This document shows, in pieces, positions 9,331 through 18,647 of a stretch of 25,450 nt of DNA. The notes beneath the pieces are model-generated. The model was given only the letters and a program-made list of their open reading frames with translations, was not told the DNA's origin and searched no databases. How positions within the stretch are numbered: position 1 is the stretch's first letter; the number at the start of each line of letters is the position of its first letter. Location of the stretch: positions 471,201 to 496,650 of the forward strand of contig BFEA01000471.1 of NCBI GenBank assembly GCA_003427395.1, in the 5' to 3' direction. The translations under genes and the position numbers were made by a program. The DNA is from Chara braunii (Eukaryota; Streptophyta; Charophyceae; Charales; Characeae).

Positions 9331-9666
9331 ATGATGAACAAAGGTCCAAAGAGTGAACATTTCGTGGTAGAAGTCAATGTAGGTGGCCAAAAGGTTGGCG
9401 CCTTCGCAGACAAAGGTTCTACGCATAACTTCATTAGTCGTGCTTGCGTGGATAGGTTGCGCTTAGGGGACCAAGTGCAATGGCTTAGCAGATCTGTAGC
9501 ATCTACCTTAGCCAACAAGCACTCTATGATAGTCAGAGACCATGTCAAGATCGTAGTCTGCACCTTCTCCTGTGGAGGAGGGGAACTGACACATAAGAGC
9601 TCGTTCCTAGTTAGCGACGAGCTGCCATTCGACATTGCTAGGCATGTACTACCTCGAGGTTGCTAA
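9331..9666 (+). pseudogene. Retropepsin-like aspartic protease relic
   Basis: This enzyme cleaves the Gag-Pol polyprotein. The sequence FVVEVNVGGQKVGAFADKGS followed by THNFISRACVDRL is the beta-strand plus active-site pattern of Ty3/gypsy proteases. The usual D-S/T-G-A/S-T-H-N-F-I-S motif is present except that the residue after the catalytic Asp is Lys (DKG). That change should damage the active site. It lies just after gag, as expected. The frame closes with TGC-TAA at 9661-9666, and linker sequence continues in other frames. Confidence 0.82.
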
Positions 9667-10007
9667 GCCTCAGTTCGATTCGTGTAGGAAGGTGATAATC
9701 CACAAGTTGCAAGATAGGGGACTGTTGGGCTGCAGAACTACAAGGTTGGCAGACTAGTGGAGAACTATGGTTGCATGTGCGCATCGTCTTTCTATAACTA
9801 TTATAAGCAGAATCGCGAGGAAGATATGTACCTAGTCTTTGTCTCTGAGAAAGGGGAGGTCGTAAAATCACCCCAAAGATAGAAGCAGTCGTTGCGCCGT
9901 ATTCACAATTTTGAAACCTCTTTGAGGAGCCTAAAGGTGTGGTAGAAAGGGAGATTGTCCTTGTGATCGAAATCGTCCCCGGTAGCAAAGTACGTAGAAC
10001 AGCCATT
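9667..10007 (+). pseudogene. Remnant of the protease to reverse-transcriptase linker
   Basis: Short frame pieces such as MYLVFVSEKGEVVKS (near 9826-9870) and EEPKGVVEREIVLVIEIVPG (near 9925-9985) match the style of the Ty3/gypsy linker preceding the RT fingers, where a hydrophobic I-x-I-x-P-G segment leads into the first RT strands. The homology stops at about 10007, before any RT motif. Stops and frameshifts are present. Confidence 0.6.
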
Positions 10008-10130
10008 TCGTCAAAACGGACATATTATATTTTTTAACGAAATCAAAACTGACTTTTTTGGCCAAAATCTGGTCGGAATTTTCGGCTCCTGGGGGTCCGG
10101 CGTTCCCAGAACGTCGAACCCCCTACATGT
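10008..10130. other. Unidentified filler at the pol deletion junction
   Basis: About 120 bases with an AT-rich first half and a GC-rich second half separate the RT linker from mid-integrase sequence. They do not read as RT, RNase H or the N-terminal part of integrase. They could be filler captured during repair of a break or part of another repeat. Confidence 0.5.
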
Positions 10131-10465
10131 ATCAAGTTGTTCATGGACAATTGGGTACGTGACTTCCGTCTCCCTAAGTCTATCAGAGCGACAAGGATGT
10201 CAAATTCACCAACGAATTATGGCAAAATACAGCCCAACAGATGGGCACCCGACTGCAAATGACATCAAGGAAGCACCCTGAGTCAAATGGTCAGGCCGAG
10301 CAGATGAACCGAGTAGTACAGCACTTGCTTTGGCATTATATTAAGCCAAGTGAAGATGACTGGGATGAAAAGTCACCTCTCATCGCCAGCCTGTACAACA
10401 ACGCTGTGCACAGCACTACCGGCAGGCCGTTGAGCAGATCAAGAAAACTCAGGATGTCATGGTAG
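10131..10465 (+). pseudogene. C-terminal half of the integrase catalytic core (rve), broken
   Basis: Integrase joins element DNA to the chromosome. The first frame reads LFMDNWVRDFRLPKSI. After a one-base shift near 10184 the next reads SDKDVKFTNELWQ, QMGTRLQMTS and HPESNGQAEQMNRVVQHLL. These are the strand carrying the second catalytic Asp (SDKD) and the helix carrying the catalytic Glu (GQAEQMNR) of the DDE core. The zinc-binding N-terminus and the first catalytic Asp are missing upstream, together with RT and RNase H. Non-functional relic. Confidence 0.85.
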
Positions 10466-10956
10466 CATTTGAGAACAGACACAAATGACCCTCTGCATTT
10501 CAGGTAGGTGAGCGAGTCTAGGTTAAGTCATCTGAGTTGGGACAGGAGCTCGGAATTTCTCGTAAACTGATGCCACAGTATTTCGGACCCTGGGAAGTTT
10601 TGGATATCGTAGGAGATCAACCAGATGGTCCATCATATGTTATTCGCATCCCTGGTCACCTCCGAACACACCCCCTTTTTCACGCATCCAAACTTGCACC
10701 TTTCGCTGAAACCAATCTGTTTCCCTCCAGGCGATCAATGCTGCCCCCAACCATGGACTGACACGTCGACATTGAGGACATTGTTGAGCACCAGCTGATG
10801 CCTGTGCCCAAGCCTCCAGGCAGGGGACGCTCTCCTAAACCACAGATGCAGTATAGGGGGCGGTTCAGACACCATACTGATCCTAAAGAAGATCGGTGGT
10901 TCACAAGAGAAGAGTTGATGAAGACTGCTCCCCAAATTATCTCAAGTTATGAATGA
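10466..10956 (+). pseudogene. Integrase GPY/F-like module and chromodomain-like tail, with one stop
   Basis: In one frame, YFGPWEVLDIV and VIRIPGHLRTHPLFHASKLA (10537-10700) match the GPY/F segment after the integrase core. A TGA at 10750-10752 interrupts the frame. Beyond it the same frame reads HVDIEDIVEHQLMPVPKP, then QMQYRGRFRHHTDPKEDRWF and TREELMK to a stop at 10954-10956. The order I-x-x-I-x-x-H, a basic strand, then W-(F/E) and E-E-L resembles a chromovirus chromodomain, which steers integration by binding histone marks. The usual aromatic cage is only partly visible, so I call it chromodomain-like. Confidence 0.75.
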
Positions 10957-11011
10957 AGTTTGAAAGGGAAGCAGCCTGCTGTGTAATGACTTCTCAGAGG
11001 ACTATCGAAGT

Positions 11012-11025
11012 AAAGGAGGAGGGAG
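11012..11025 (+). other. Polypurine tract
   Basis: AAAGGAGGAGGGAG lies immediately before the 3' LTR start TGTGAGGG. This is where plus-strand synthesis is primed in LTR elements, and it fixes the LTR boundary to the base. Confidence 0.88.
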
Positions 11026-11619
11026 TGTGAGGGTTCACTCCTCGGCATAAGACCCTGCAGCAGACGCGTTCCCGCTCTAAGTGAAGGTGGGCCCCCTGAA
11101 TCTCAATGTGCCCTGAACTCGTCAATTTTTGCAAATCCTGGTGGGTGCCAGACAGTTGCCACGCGCCAGTTGGTTACATCCACTTTGCTCGTAAGAATCA
11201 AATATGTGCGAGCCTTCCAGGCTCTTCCAGCAACGTGGTCGAAACAGGGAGCACCGCACGCCTGTGCCTGGGTGGTTGGGCATGCCTAACAAATTCGGTC
11301 CCAGGCCACTGTCTGAACGGGCCTGGGGCGCAGACACTTTGGCCAAGACTGAAGCTACTGGAAACTCGGTCGACAAGGCAAGCAGGTGGCAATACGCCCG
11401 CCACTTTCCATATAGGAAAGGGGCGAGCTCCGGTCATGACATTCGAGCACCGGCTTGTGCAAGCAGCAGAGCTGCTGGAGCGTGTGCTCGCGGGCTGCTT
11501 GCTGTGCGCTAGCGGATGCCGGGCGTGCGCAGGCGTCGAGAGGTAGCAGGGCGCTGCTGAGGGCAGCGCCATAGCCAGCCCATCCATAGCCGGGCGCTGC
11601 TTCGACGGCCGGCGGAGGT

Positions 11620-11763
11620 ATGACAACAAATCAACAATTGATTAGAAAAAAACGAAAGCCTATTGAAAATAAAACAAAGTCTCCTGCTCTTAGAAACTGT
11701 CCTCAAAGACGGGGAGTCTGTATTAGAGTGTATGACTCGTTAAAATCTGAAAAATTAGGACTA
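11620..11763 (+). pseudogene. rps12: Nuclear plastid DNA (NUPT): rps12 exon 1 and start of its intron
   Basis: rps12 encodes ribosomal protein S12 of the plastid small subunit. From ATG at 11620, 38 codons read as the S12 N-terminus: [20 protein letters not shown] followed by [13 protein letters not shown]. The match stops at 11733, after codon 38, exactly where streptophyte plastid rps12 exon 1 ends before its trans-spliced group II intron. The next 30 bases (GACTCGTTAAAATCTGAAAA) do not code S12 and fit intron sequence. So the source was unspliced plastid DNA rather than mRNA. The block is AT-rich against GC-rich LTR flanks, and its borders match the LTR up to GGCGGAGGT and from about TTCATGTATGAGGG. 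About nine bases of LTR appear lost. No plastid-type expression is expected here. Confidence 0.92.
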
Positions 11764-11834
11764 TTCATGTATGAGGGTGAAGGGGTGGTTGTGGTCTTCG
11801 TGTACAATGGTGAAGACGTGGGTGTAGAAGTCCA

Positions 11835-11838
<4 letters not shown>

Positions 11839-11870
<32 letters not shown>
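11839..11870 (+). repeat. (GA)n microsatellite in the 3' LTR
   Basis: Sixteen GA units. The matching place in the 5' LTR (about 5588-5606) is shorter and broken (GAGAGAGCAAGAGAGAGA). The tract has therefore changed length since the LTRs were identical. Confidence 0.93.
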
Positions 11871-11873
<3 letters not shown>

Positions 11874-11955
11874 GGATGATGATGCAAGGGCACGTACCTG
11901 GTCTTGGCGATGGTCTACAGGGATGACATCTTCATGTACTTCGGTTGTTGCCGCT

Positions 11956-12665
11956 GATGTCAACAGGTTGCATTGTCAATTTGTAGGCTGGTAGTTGCTG
12001 TGTGAACGTGCTCTGGGCGCTGAGCGCCAAATAGGAGGAAGGGCTGTGGANNNNNNNNNNNNNNNNNNNNNNNNNNNNNNNNNNNNNNNNNNNNNNNNNN
12101 NNNNNNNNNNNNNNNNNNNNNNNNNNNNNNNNNNNNNNNNNNNNNNNNNNNNNNNNNNNNNNNNNNNNNNNNNNNNNNNNNNNNNNNNNNNNNNNNNNNN
12201 NNNNNNNNNNNNNNNNNNNNNNNNNNNNNNNNNNNNNNNNNNNNNNNNNNNNNNNNNNNNNNNNNNNNNNNNNNNNNNNNNNNNNNNNNNNNNNNNNNNN
12301 NNNNNNNNNNNNNNNNNNNNNNNNNNNNNNNNNNNNNNNNNNNNNNNNNNNNNNNNNNNNNNNNNNNNNNNNNNNNNNNNNNNNNNNNNNNNNNNNNNNN
12401 NNNNNNNNNNNNNNNNNNNNNNNNNNNNNNNNNNNNNNNNNNNNNNNNNNNNNNNNNNNNNNNNNNNNNNNNNNNNNNNNNNNNNNNNNNNNNNNNNNNN
12501 NNNNNNNNNNNNNNNNNNNNNNNNNNNNNNNNNNNNNNNNNNNNNNNNNNNNNNNNNNNNNNNNNNNNNNGATGTCAACAGGTTGCATTGTCAATTTGTA
12601 GGCTGGTAGTTGCTGTGTGAACGTGCTCTGGGCGCTGAGCGCCAAATAGGAGGAAGGGCTGTGGA
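11956..12665. other. Assembly gap flanked by an identical 95-bp duplication
   Basis: Bases 12051-12570 are 520 N. The 95 bases before the gap (11956-12050, from GATGTCAACAGG to GGGCTGTGGA) are repeated exactly after it (12571-12665). In the 5' LTR this region is continuous and single copy. The most economical reading is a scaffolding error with overlapping contig ends and no missing DNA. Confidence 0.9.
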
Positions 12666-12852
12666 TACATATGTTGGTGGTGGCGAGAGTATGCTCTCAT
12701 TGACATACGGATTCGGTGCTTTGGTTCTCCATTGGTGGAATATCAGTGCATTTCTGTTTTCTGGACAGCGTTGGAATTTCTGGCTTTCAAGTTTCAATGT
12801 AATTTTTGCATTCTGGATTTCTGTCATTTCACTCTCTCTCATTTTCCTTGCA

Positions 12853-14500
12853 CAGCAGCAACTAACCAGAAATTAGACGGGGATTGAGAAGAAGTGCAGA
12901 AGAGGATGCAATGAGCCAGACAATCATGAGGTGATGAGCCCGACAATCATGAGAAGGTTCCACAACATGATCGTGCAAGCAGTCACAGTGCACTCGAAAT
13001 TGAACCAATCGCAATGCAGGATAACCTGGATAAGTCATGAAGCATTCAATGTAGTCCCAGATTAACGTACCCAGTCACCAGAAGTGAGACAAAGGTGGAA
13101 AAGCAATGGAGAGAGAGGGGGGGGGAGGGGGAGGATAGTTTCATTATTAATCAATAGTACAATTGAAAGAGCTCTTCCTGCCCCGTTCACCTGTGGGACC
13201 TCCCACCAGCTCACCGCCTCAGCATACAAGTCTGCCCCTGAAGACACTGCTGAAGTCTATGTGCAGGTACCAGCTATGGGCACCCAACCTCCAGCATCAA
13301 TGTTGGCTATGGAGTTTGGCACCTGCCTGTATTCAGCTTCCTGATGTGAACAGCAGCTCCAGTATCACCAGCACAAGAAGGTAAGTCAAGAGCTAAGCTT
13401 CCCACACTCTCTCCTCACAGCCCTAACCACCCTCTTCCTCACCCTACCTCTACTCCGCAACTGTGGCGCAAAGGCACCCTTACTAGCTGTGGCTACTCTC
13501 TTCGTCCTCGATGGGCGCTGCCTTCTTGCTCCTGGCTCCAACCTCTGTTTCCCTCTCTACCTTGCTCAGCAGCGTTCTGGCCACCAGCATGAAAGGCAGA
13601 ATGAATCAGCACTGGGGTTGCCTGCTCTTTTGCAGCATTAACTGATCTTGGCCTGCATGCATTGGTGGCCTTAGCCTGCCTCAATGGGGATTTCTTGAAC
13701 TGGGCAGCCCAGATTTGCTGTCGGCCAATGTGTGTCTGCACAGCAGGCCCTGGACACTTCTGGAGCAGTACAGACAGCCTTTTGATTGTGCATCAGATCT
13801 GGGGCCGTGGTTGACTCCTGGAATCTCTCTTGACCAACTTCTCCCAAGTTTGGGCCTGACTCCTGGTTTTCCTGGAATCAACTACGTCTTGTGGGGTACA
13901 GGCAGCCCCTGGACCGCATACCTGTCGACCCGAAGGCCTTTCTCAGAACACCCTCTAATACAAGATGCGACTTCTGACCACAGAATCCGCATGTGAACCA
14001 AAAGTTACAACCCTGGCCTATGTCTGTGCGCATTTTGAACTCAATTCATTGCACTGCTGCCGTCTCGATGTCGAGTTCCATCGCAGAATTCATTCTTCAT
14101 CAGGTACATTTTTTTCTTTTTCTCCTAATACTCATTCATAGGCTGCAAACTGCAGGTAGGTTCAGGTTGCAGGTCCTTATATGACGTCAGATTGAGTTGG
14201 GCACATTGCTTTACTTTTGGGCAAGATCTGGGCCTAGAACCAGTTTAGATCTAAGGCCACAAATGTTCCGAGGTAGGAAAAGTAGGTGGGGGTAAGGAAA
14301 AAGAGAGTGGGAGGCCCAACGACCTCCCACCACAAGTAAAACTCGTCCCCTTGGTCATCCAAGATCAAGGAACACGATTGTGCCTCAAAAGAAGAAACCC
14401 TTTAGAGGCAACTTGGGCAATCTGAAAATAGGTCCATACCTCGGACTGAATGTACCTGGCCTTGGGAGAAGCCAGTTGCGCCTAGGAGCGTCAAGAGGCA
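12853..14500. other. No recognisable gene
   Basis: Open frames (13163-13384, 13493-13741, 13715-13996) overlap on both strands and match nothing I know. A G-rich run lies near 13117-13133. GATGAGCC(A/C)GACAATCATGAG-like sequence appears twice near 12909-12953. A consensus 5' splice site AAG/GTAAGT occurs at 13378-13386 without a convincing partner exon. Confidence 0.5.
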
Positions 14501-14573
14501 AGTCAGTCATTTGGGGAGAGGGGGAGACAGGGAGAAGGCGAGAGTGAGAGAGAGCAAGAGAGAGACTAGTAAT

Positions 14574-14934
14574 TCCTTCTTCCTTTCTTCTTTTTCTACC
14601 TCTTCATGTCCCTGCTCCTCTATTGCCTCTTCTTCTTCGTCCCCTTTTTCTCCCTTCTCCATTTCTTCTTCTCCTTCTTCTCCCTTCGATTTGTTTCTTC
14701 CTCTCCTCTTCCTACTTCTTGCTCCCTATTTCTTCTTCTTCCTCTCTCATCCTCCTCCTACTTCCCTTTCCCTTTCATCCCATCTCCTTCCCCTTCTTCC
14801 TTTCCTCCTCCCTTTTCTTTTTTCTTCCTTTTGTTCTTCTTCCCCGTGCCCCTCTTCTTCTTCGTCTTCCCTTTTCTTCTACCACTTTCCTTTGTTCCCC
14901 GCTTCATTCAATCCTGCTACTTCATTTGAAAAGA
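14574..14934 (+). repeat. Long polypyrimidine tract
   Basis: About 360 bases of almost pure C/T on the plus strand, mainly TTC, CTT and TCC. All three plus frames stay open as Ser/Phe/Leu/Pro-rich frames, which is a composition artefact. A purine-rich AGAGAG segment lies just before it (14515-14570). Confidence 0.92.
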
Positions 14935-15039
14935 CTTAGCTCCCTGAAAAAACTTCCTCATGTGCAAGAACCCTCTTTGGTCCAAATCCGACAACTAAGA
15001 GAGGGTTTATTGATTTTCTTTCCTGCAAGTTTGACTTTG

Positions 15040-17170
15040 GTCCGTCAGCTTTCCTTAACCCTTTACAGCTTCACCCTTCTTCCATAGTCACCCACCTTCT
15101 TCAACCTTTACCCTACTTCACCCAACCGTTAACCCCTTGCACTTTCACCTTTCCTCCATAGCCAACCGTCTTCTTCAGCCCTTACTCTGATTCATCCTTG
15201 CCCATCCTCTATAGCCATGCTTCGCCAACCCTTAACCTCTTCCATCTTCACCTTTCCTCCATAGCCATCCTTCTTCTCCAACCTCAACCCCTTTGACCTC
15301 CACTATTCCTCCATAGTCACCAATCTTCTTCAACCCTTACCCTCCACCCTCACCCATCCGCCATAGCCATCCTCCTTCGTCAACCATCAACCCCTCTACC
15401 TCACCCAACCTCCATAGACAGATCTCACCCTCACCTTTCACCCTTGCTCTACCTTACCCAACCTTCATCGCCGGACCTCACCCTCAGCCTTCCCCATTCT
15501 TCTACCTCATCCAACCTCCATAGTCAGACCTCACCCAACCACCATAGCTGGACCCTCACCCACCTACCTCACCCTACATCCATAGCCTGACCTCACCCTC
15601 ACCCTTCACCTTTCCTCTACCTCATCCAACCTCCATACCTGGAGTTCACCCTCCTACGTCACCTAACCTCCATAGCCAGACGTCATCCTTGCCCGTTACC
15701 CCTTCTACCTCACCCAACCCATAGCTGGACCTCACCCTCACTCTTCACCCTTCTTCTACCTCACCCAACCTCCAAAGTCCAACCTTCCCTCCACCCTCAC
15801 CCATCCTCCATTGCCATCCTTATTCTTCAACTCTTAACCGCTTCCACCTTCACACTTCCTCCATAGCCACCCATCTTCTTAAACCTTACCCTCCTTCACC
15901 CTCACCCACCCTCCATAGCCATCCTCCTTCTTCAACACTTAACCTCTTCTACCTCATGCAACCTCCATAGCCAAACCACCCCTTCACGCTTTGACCCTTA
16001 CCTCCTCCTCATCACCCCTCCTCCATAGCCATAGACCTTGCTCAACCTTTACCTTCTAGCACCAATCCATCTTCTTCGAATCATAACTCCTTCCACCTTC
16101 ACGCTTCTTCTATAGCCACCTTCACGCTTCTTCTATAGCCAACAATCTTCTCCAACCCTTACCCTCCTTCATTCTCACCCATCCCCCATAGTCATTCTCC
16201 ATCTACGATCCATAAACCTTTCAACCTCACCCAACCTCCATAGGCGGACCTCACCCTCGCCCTTCACCCTTTGTCATCCTCACCCAACCTCCATAGCCAG
16301 ACCTCACCCTCACCCTCACACTTCCTTCTACCTCATCCAACTTCCATAGACAGATGTCACCCACACCCTCAACCCCTTTTTCCGCACCCGACCTCCATAG
16401 CGGGACCTCACCCTCAACCTTCACCCTTCCTCTACCTCACCCAACCTCTTATGGATGGACCTCACTCTCACCTTTCACCCTTCACTCCCAACTCCATAGC
16501 CAGACCTCACCCTCACATTTCACCCTTCTACCTCACCCAACCTCCATAGTCGGACCTCACCTTACCTCCTCCCATATTCACCCATCCCCCATACTCATCC
16601 ACCTTCCTCAAAAAAACCTTTTTCTATAGCTGATCCATCTTCTTCAGCCGTTAAACCTTCCATCTTCACCCATCCTCCATAGCGATCCATCTTCTTCAAA
16701 CCACAACCCTTTCCATCTCAACCATCCCCTATCACCATCCATCTTCTTCAAACCTTACCCTTTGTCACACTCACCCAGCCTCCATAGCCATCCTTCTTCA
16801 ACCGTTAACCCCTTCCACCTTCACCCTTCCTCCATAGCCACCCATCTTCCTCAACACCTTGTCTCCTTCCATATTCACTCATCCTCCATCGCCACTCATC
16901 TTCTTTAACCCTTACCCTCCTCCACCCTCACCCATCCTCCATAGCCTTCCACCTTCTTCAACCCTTACCTACTTCCATCATCACCCATCCTCCATAGCCA
17001 TCCACCTTCTTCCACCCTTAACCCCTTCCACCTTGACCGTTCCTCCATAGCCACCCTTCTTCTTCAAACCTTACTCCTTTCTACCTTCACCCTTCCTCCA
17101 TACCCTTCCACTGTCCTCAACCTTTCCCCTCCTTCCACCTTCATGTATCCTCCATAGCCCTTTACCCTCT
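15040..17170 (+). repeat. Degenerate C/T-rich minisatellite with CCTCCATAG core
   Basis: The core (A/C)CCTCCATAGCCA recurs roughly every 40-75 bases, at least thirty times, joined by runs such as CACCCTTCCTCTACCTCACC and CCTCACCCTCACCC. G is rare on the plus strand except inside the core. Variation in spacing and sequence indicates an old tandem array. Short Pro/Ser/His-rich frames inside it (16271-16549, 16859-17050) are composition artefacts. Confidence 0.88.
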
Positions 17171-18640
17171 CCCATCCTCGACCTTTCATTGTCACCACTC
17201 CGATTTCGAGCCAACTCACGTGTTAGTCCTACTTCCATCCGAGGACCGGGATATTAATTTACTCGTCCTCTGAGGGGTCATCATTATTATCTTGTACCCC
17301 TTGAGCACCCACTTCAGCAGCTATTGATACGTCTCGACTTCGGCAGACTCCAAAGCTGGTCCAAGTGCAAGCTAAGTCAAAATCTAAGACTGAAGTCTAG
17401 GTCTTTCTTTCTACTTGGTCTTCTAGGTCTACTCCAACGATTACTCCCACTCCCCTGCTTGGTTTATAACCACTTCTACTCTCCTACTCAGGTTTCCAAG
17501 TCTATTCCAATCCTACTCTTACTCTTTTACTTGATTTTCGAAGTCTATCCCAGCCTTGCATCTATCATTCTACCTGAACCCCCAAAGTTTATCCTTCCTC
17601 TACTCTACCGAGGAGAAGTAGAAGGGGTCGGAGACCCGCGAGAGCTTTCATCCTACTTGGTGGGGGAAGAGGGCAAGGAGGGGGCATCCAATTCCTTGTG
17701 CCATCAAGAGGAAAGAAACTGGGCTGACGGAAGAGAACCTGGTCACGGAAAAAGGAAAAGGGAAGGGAATAGACTTTGGATCTAAGAAGAAATTGCTGAA
17801 GCAGGTCAGTTGACTTAACATCCTCGGCTTGCATGAAGAGAGTTTGGCTTGCCGTGTGGATTGGATGATGTGCGAATGGACTGTTGAATGATAGAATAAA
17901 GTGGTCGAGCAATCCTTCTTGCCCGCACTGGAAGACCCCGAGCATTCTGGGATGTTGATTGGACTGGTTTGTGTGCATGCAGCTGAGCATTGGCGAAGAA
18001 TTGGGCAAAGGGACCATGGCTTGAGAACACACAGAAGTGATCTTGTTGAAAGAGGGATGGAAGTGCTGTGATGATGCAATGGTGAAAGAGAAGTGGAAGA
18101 CAAAGAGAGAATAATAAGAGAATAGGCAAAGAACACAGCCCTTTTCCCCCAGGCGCCCTTTAACCCGAATGCCTCTTCCCAATCCGCTTACCCATCCAAA
18201 TGACTCTTCTCTGCCACCCTGGACTCTCAGCTCATCTATACCATCCAAGAAAGCGAGGAACATACAAATGAGGTCATTCATGGTTGGAGCAACCCTCCCC
18301 CTAGGATGTTTACAAAAGAGGGCTGTTGCACTAGCCGGGCTCGAGTGCAAGCATGGATGGGTCTTCGGACTTCGCTGTGGGGACCAAATTTCATCCGCAT
18401 AGTATCATGTCAAACCGGTGGAAGTGACCCAAATTCTGAGATACAAGGCGTACTTGGGCGAGGGGGACGGGTACTACCGACCACATCCTTGGGGGAGGGA
18501 AGCAAGGGCTATGGGCGTTCTTAATCTTATCTAAGTCCCAATCAGAAGACGAGCTGATCTAGGTACACCCCATAAGGGCGGCCGCAAGTAGACCAAATTT
18601 CTCCGCAACTGCAACTCCTCATAGAAAGCAGCTGTGAACT
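17171..18640. other. No recognisable gene
   Basis: A pyrimidine-rich stretch (17390-17600) repeats pieces such as TCTACT and AAGTCTA. The longest frame, minus 17589-18350, starts at a TTG, is rich in Ser/Phe/Leu and has no known pattern. Overlapping frames on the opposite strand make coding doubtful. Confidence 0.45.
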
Positions 18641-18647
18641 GTATTAA

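Larger units (their letters stand above)
4761..12852 (+). mobile_element. Ty3/gypsy LTR retrotransposon, chromovirus-like, non-functional
   Basis: Order seen: LTR (4761-5966), primer binding site, leader, gag, aspartic protease, remnant of the protease-RT linker, half integrase, GPY/F-like and chromodomain-like tail, polypurine tract, LTR (11026-12852). Integrase downstream of the protease with a chromodomain-like C-terminus is the order of Ty3/gypsy chromoviruses. CAGC flanks both ends (4757-4760 and 12853-12856), a probable 4-bp target duplication; five bases is more usual for the group. The coding region has several stops and frameshifts, and reverse transcriptase and RNase H are absent, so it cannot move by itself. 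By eye the two LTRs differ at roughly one base in ten to twelve, mostly transitions, which indicates an old insertion. Later insertions sit in both LTRs. Confidence 0.9.
11026..12852 (+). repeat. 3' LTR, with plastid insertion and assembly gap
   Basis: It aligns with 4761-5966 from TGTGAGGGTTCAC to the end CCTTGCA. Subtracting the plastid fragment (about 144 bases) and the gap with its duplicated flank (615 bases) leaves about 1.07 kb, matching the other LTR. It has the empty site for the U6 insertion. Confidence 0.92.

Noticed and set aside
11106-11546. Frames of about 100-146 residues repeated in both LTRs (also at 5091-5396)
   Set aside because: They are repeated because LTR DNA is repeated; substitutions between copies show no protein-level conservation by eye.
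11620-11994. A 124-residue protein starting with S12-like sequence
   Set aside because: Only the first 38 codons are S12; the rest is plastid intron and LTR sequence, including the GA microsatellite, read by chance in frame.
11932-12645. Long open frames across the N run on both strands
   Set aside because: They consist of unknown residues over the gap, joined to LTR sequence; no protein evidence.
14511-15087. Overlapping Ser/Phe/Leu/Pro-rich frames of 107-154 residues
   Set aside because: All three plus frames are open because the strand is nearly pure pyrimidine; this is a composition artefact.
15040-17170. Telomeric repeat tract
   Set aside because: Runs such as CCCTCACCC recall telomeric DNA, but no CCCTAAA or related regular unit is present.
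17589-18350. Minus-strand frame of 253 residues
   Set aside because: It begins at a TTG, has low-complexity Ser/Phe/Leu content and competing frames on the other strand, and resembles no family; length alone was not enough.
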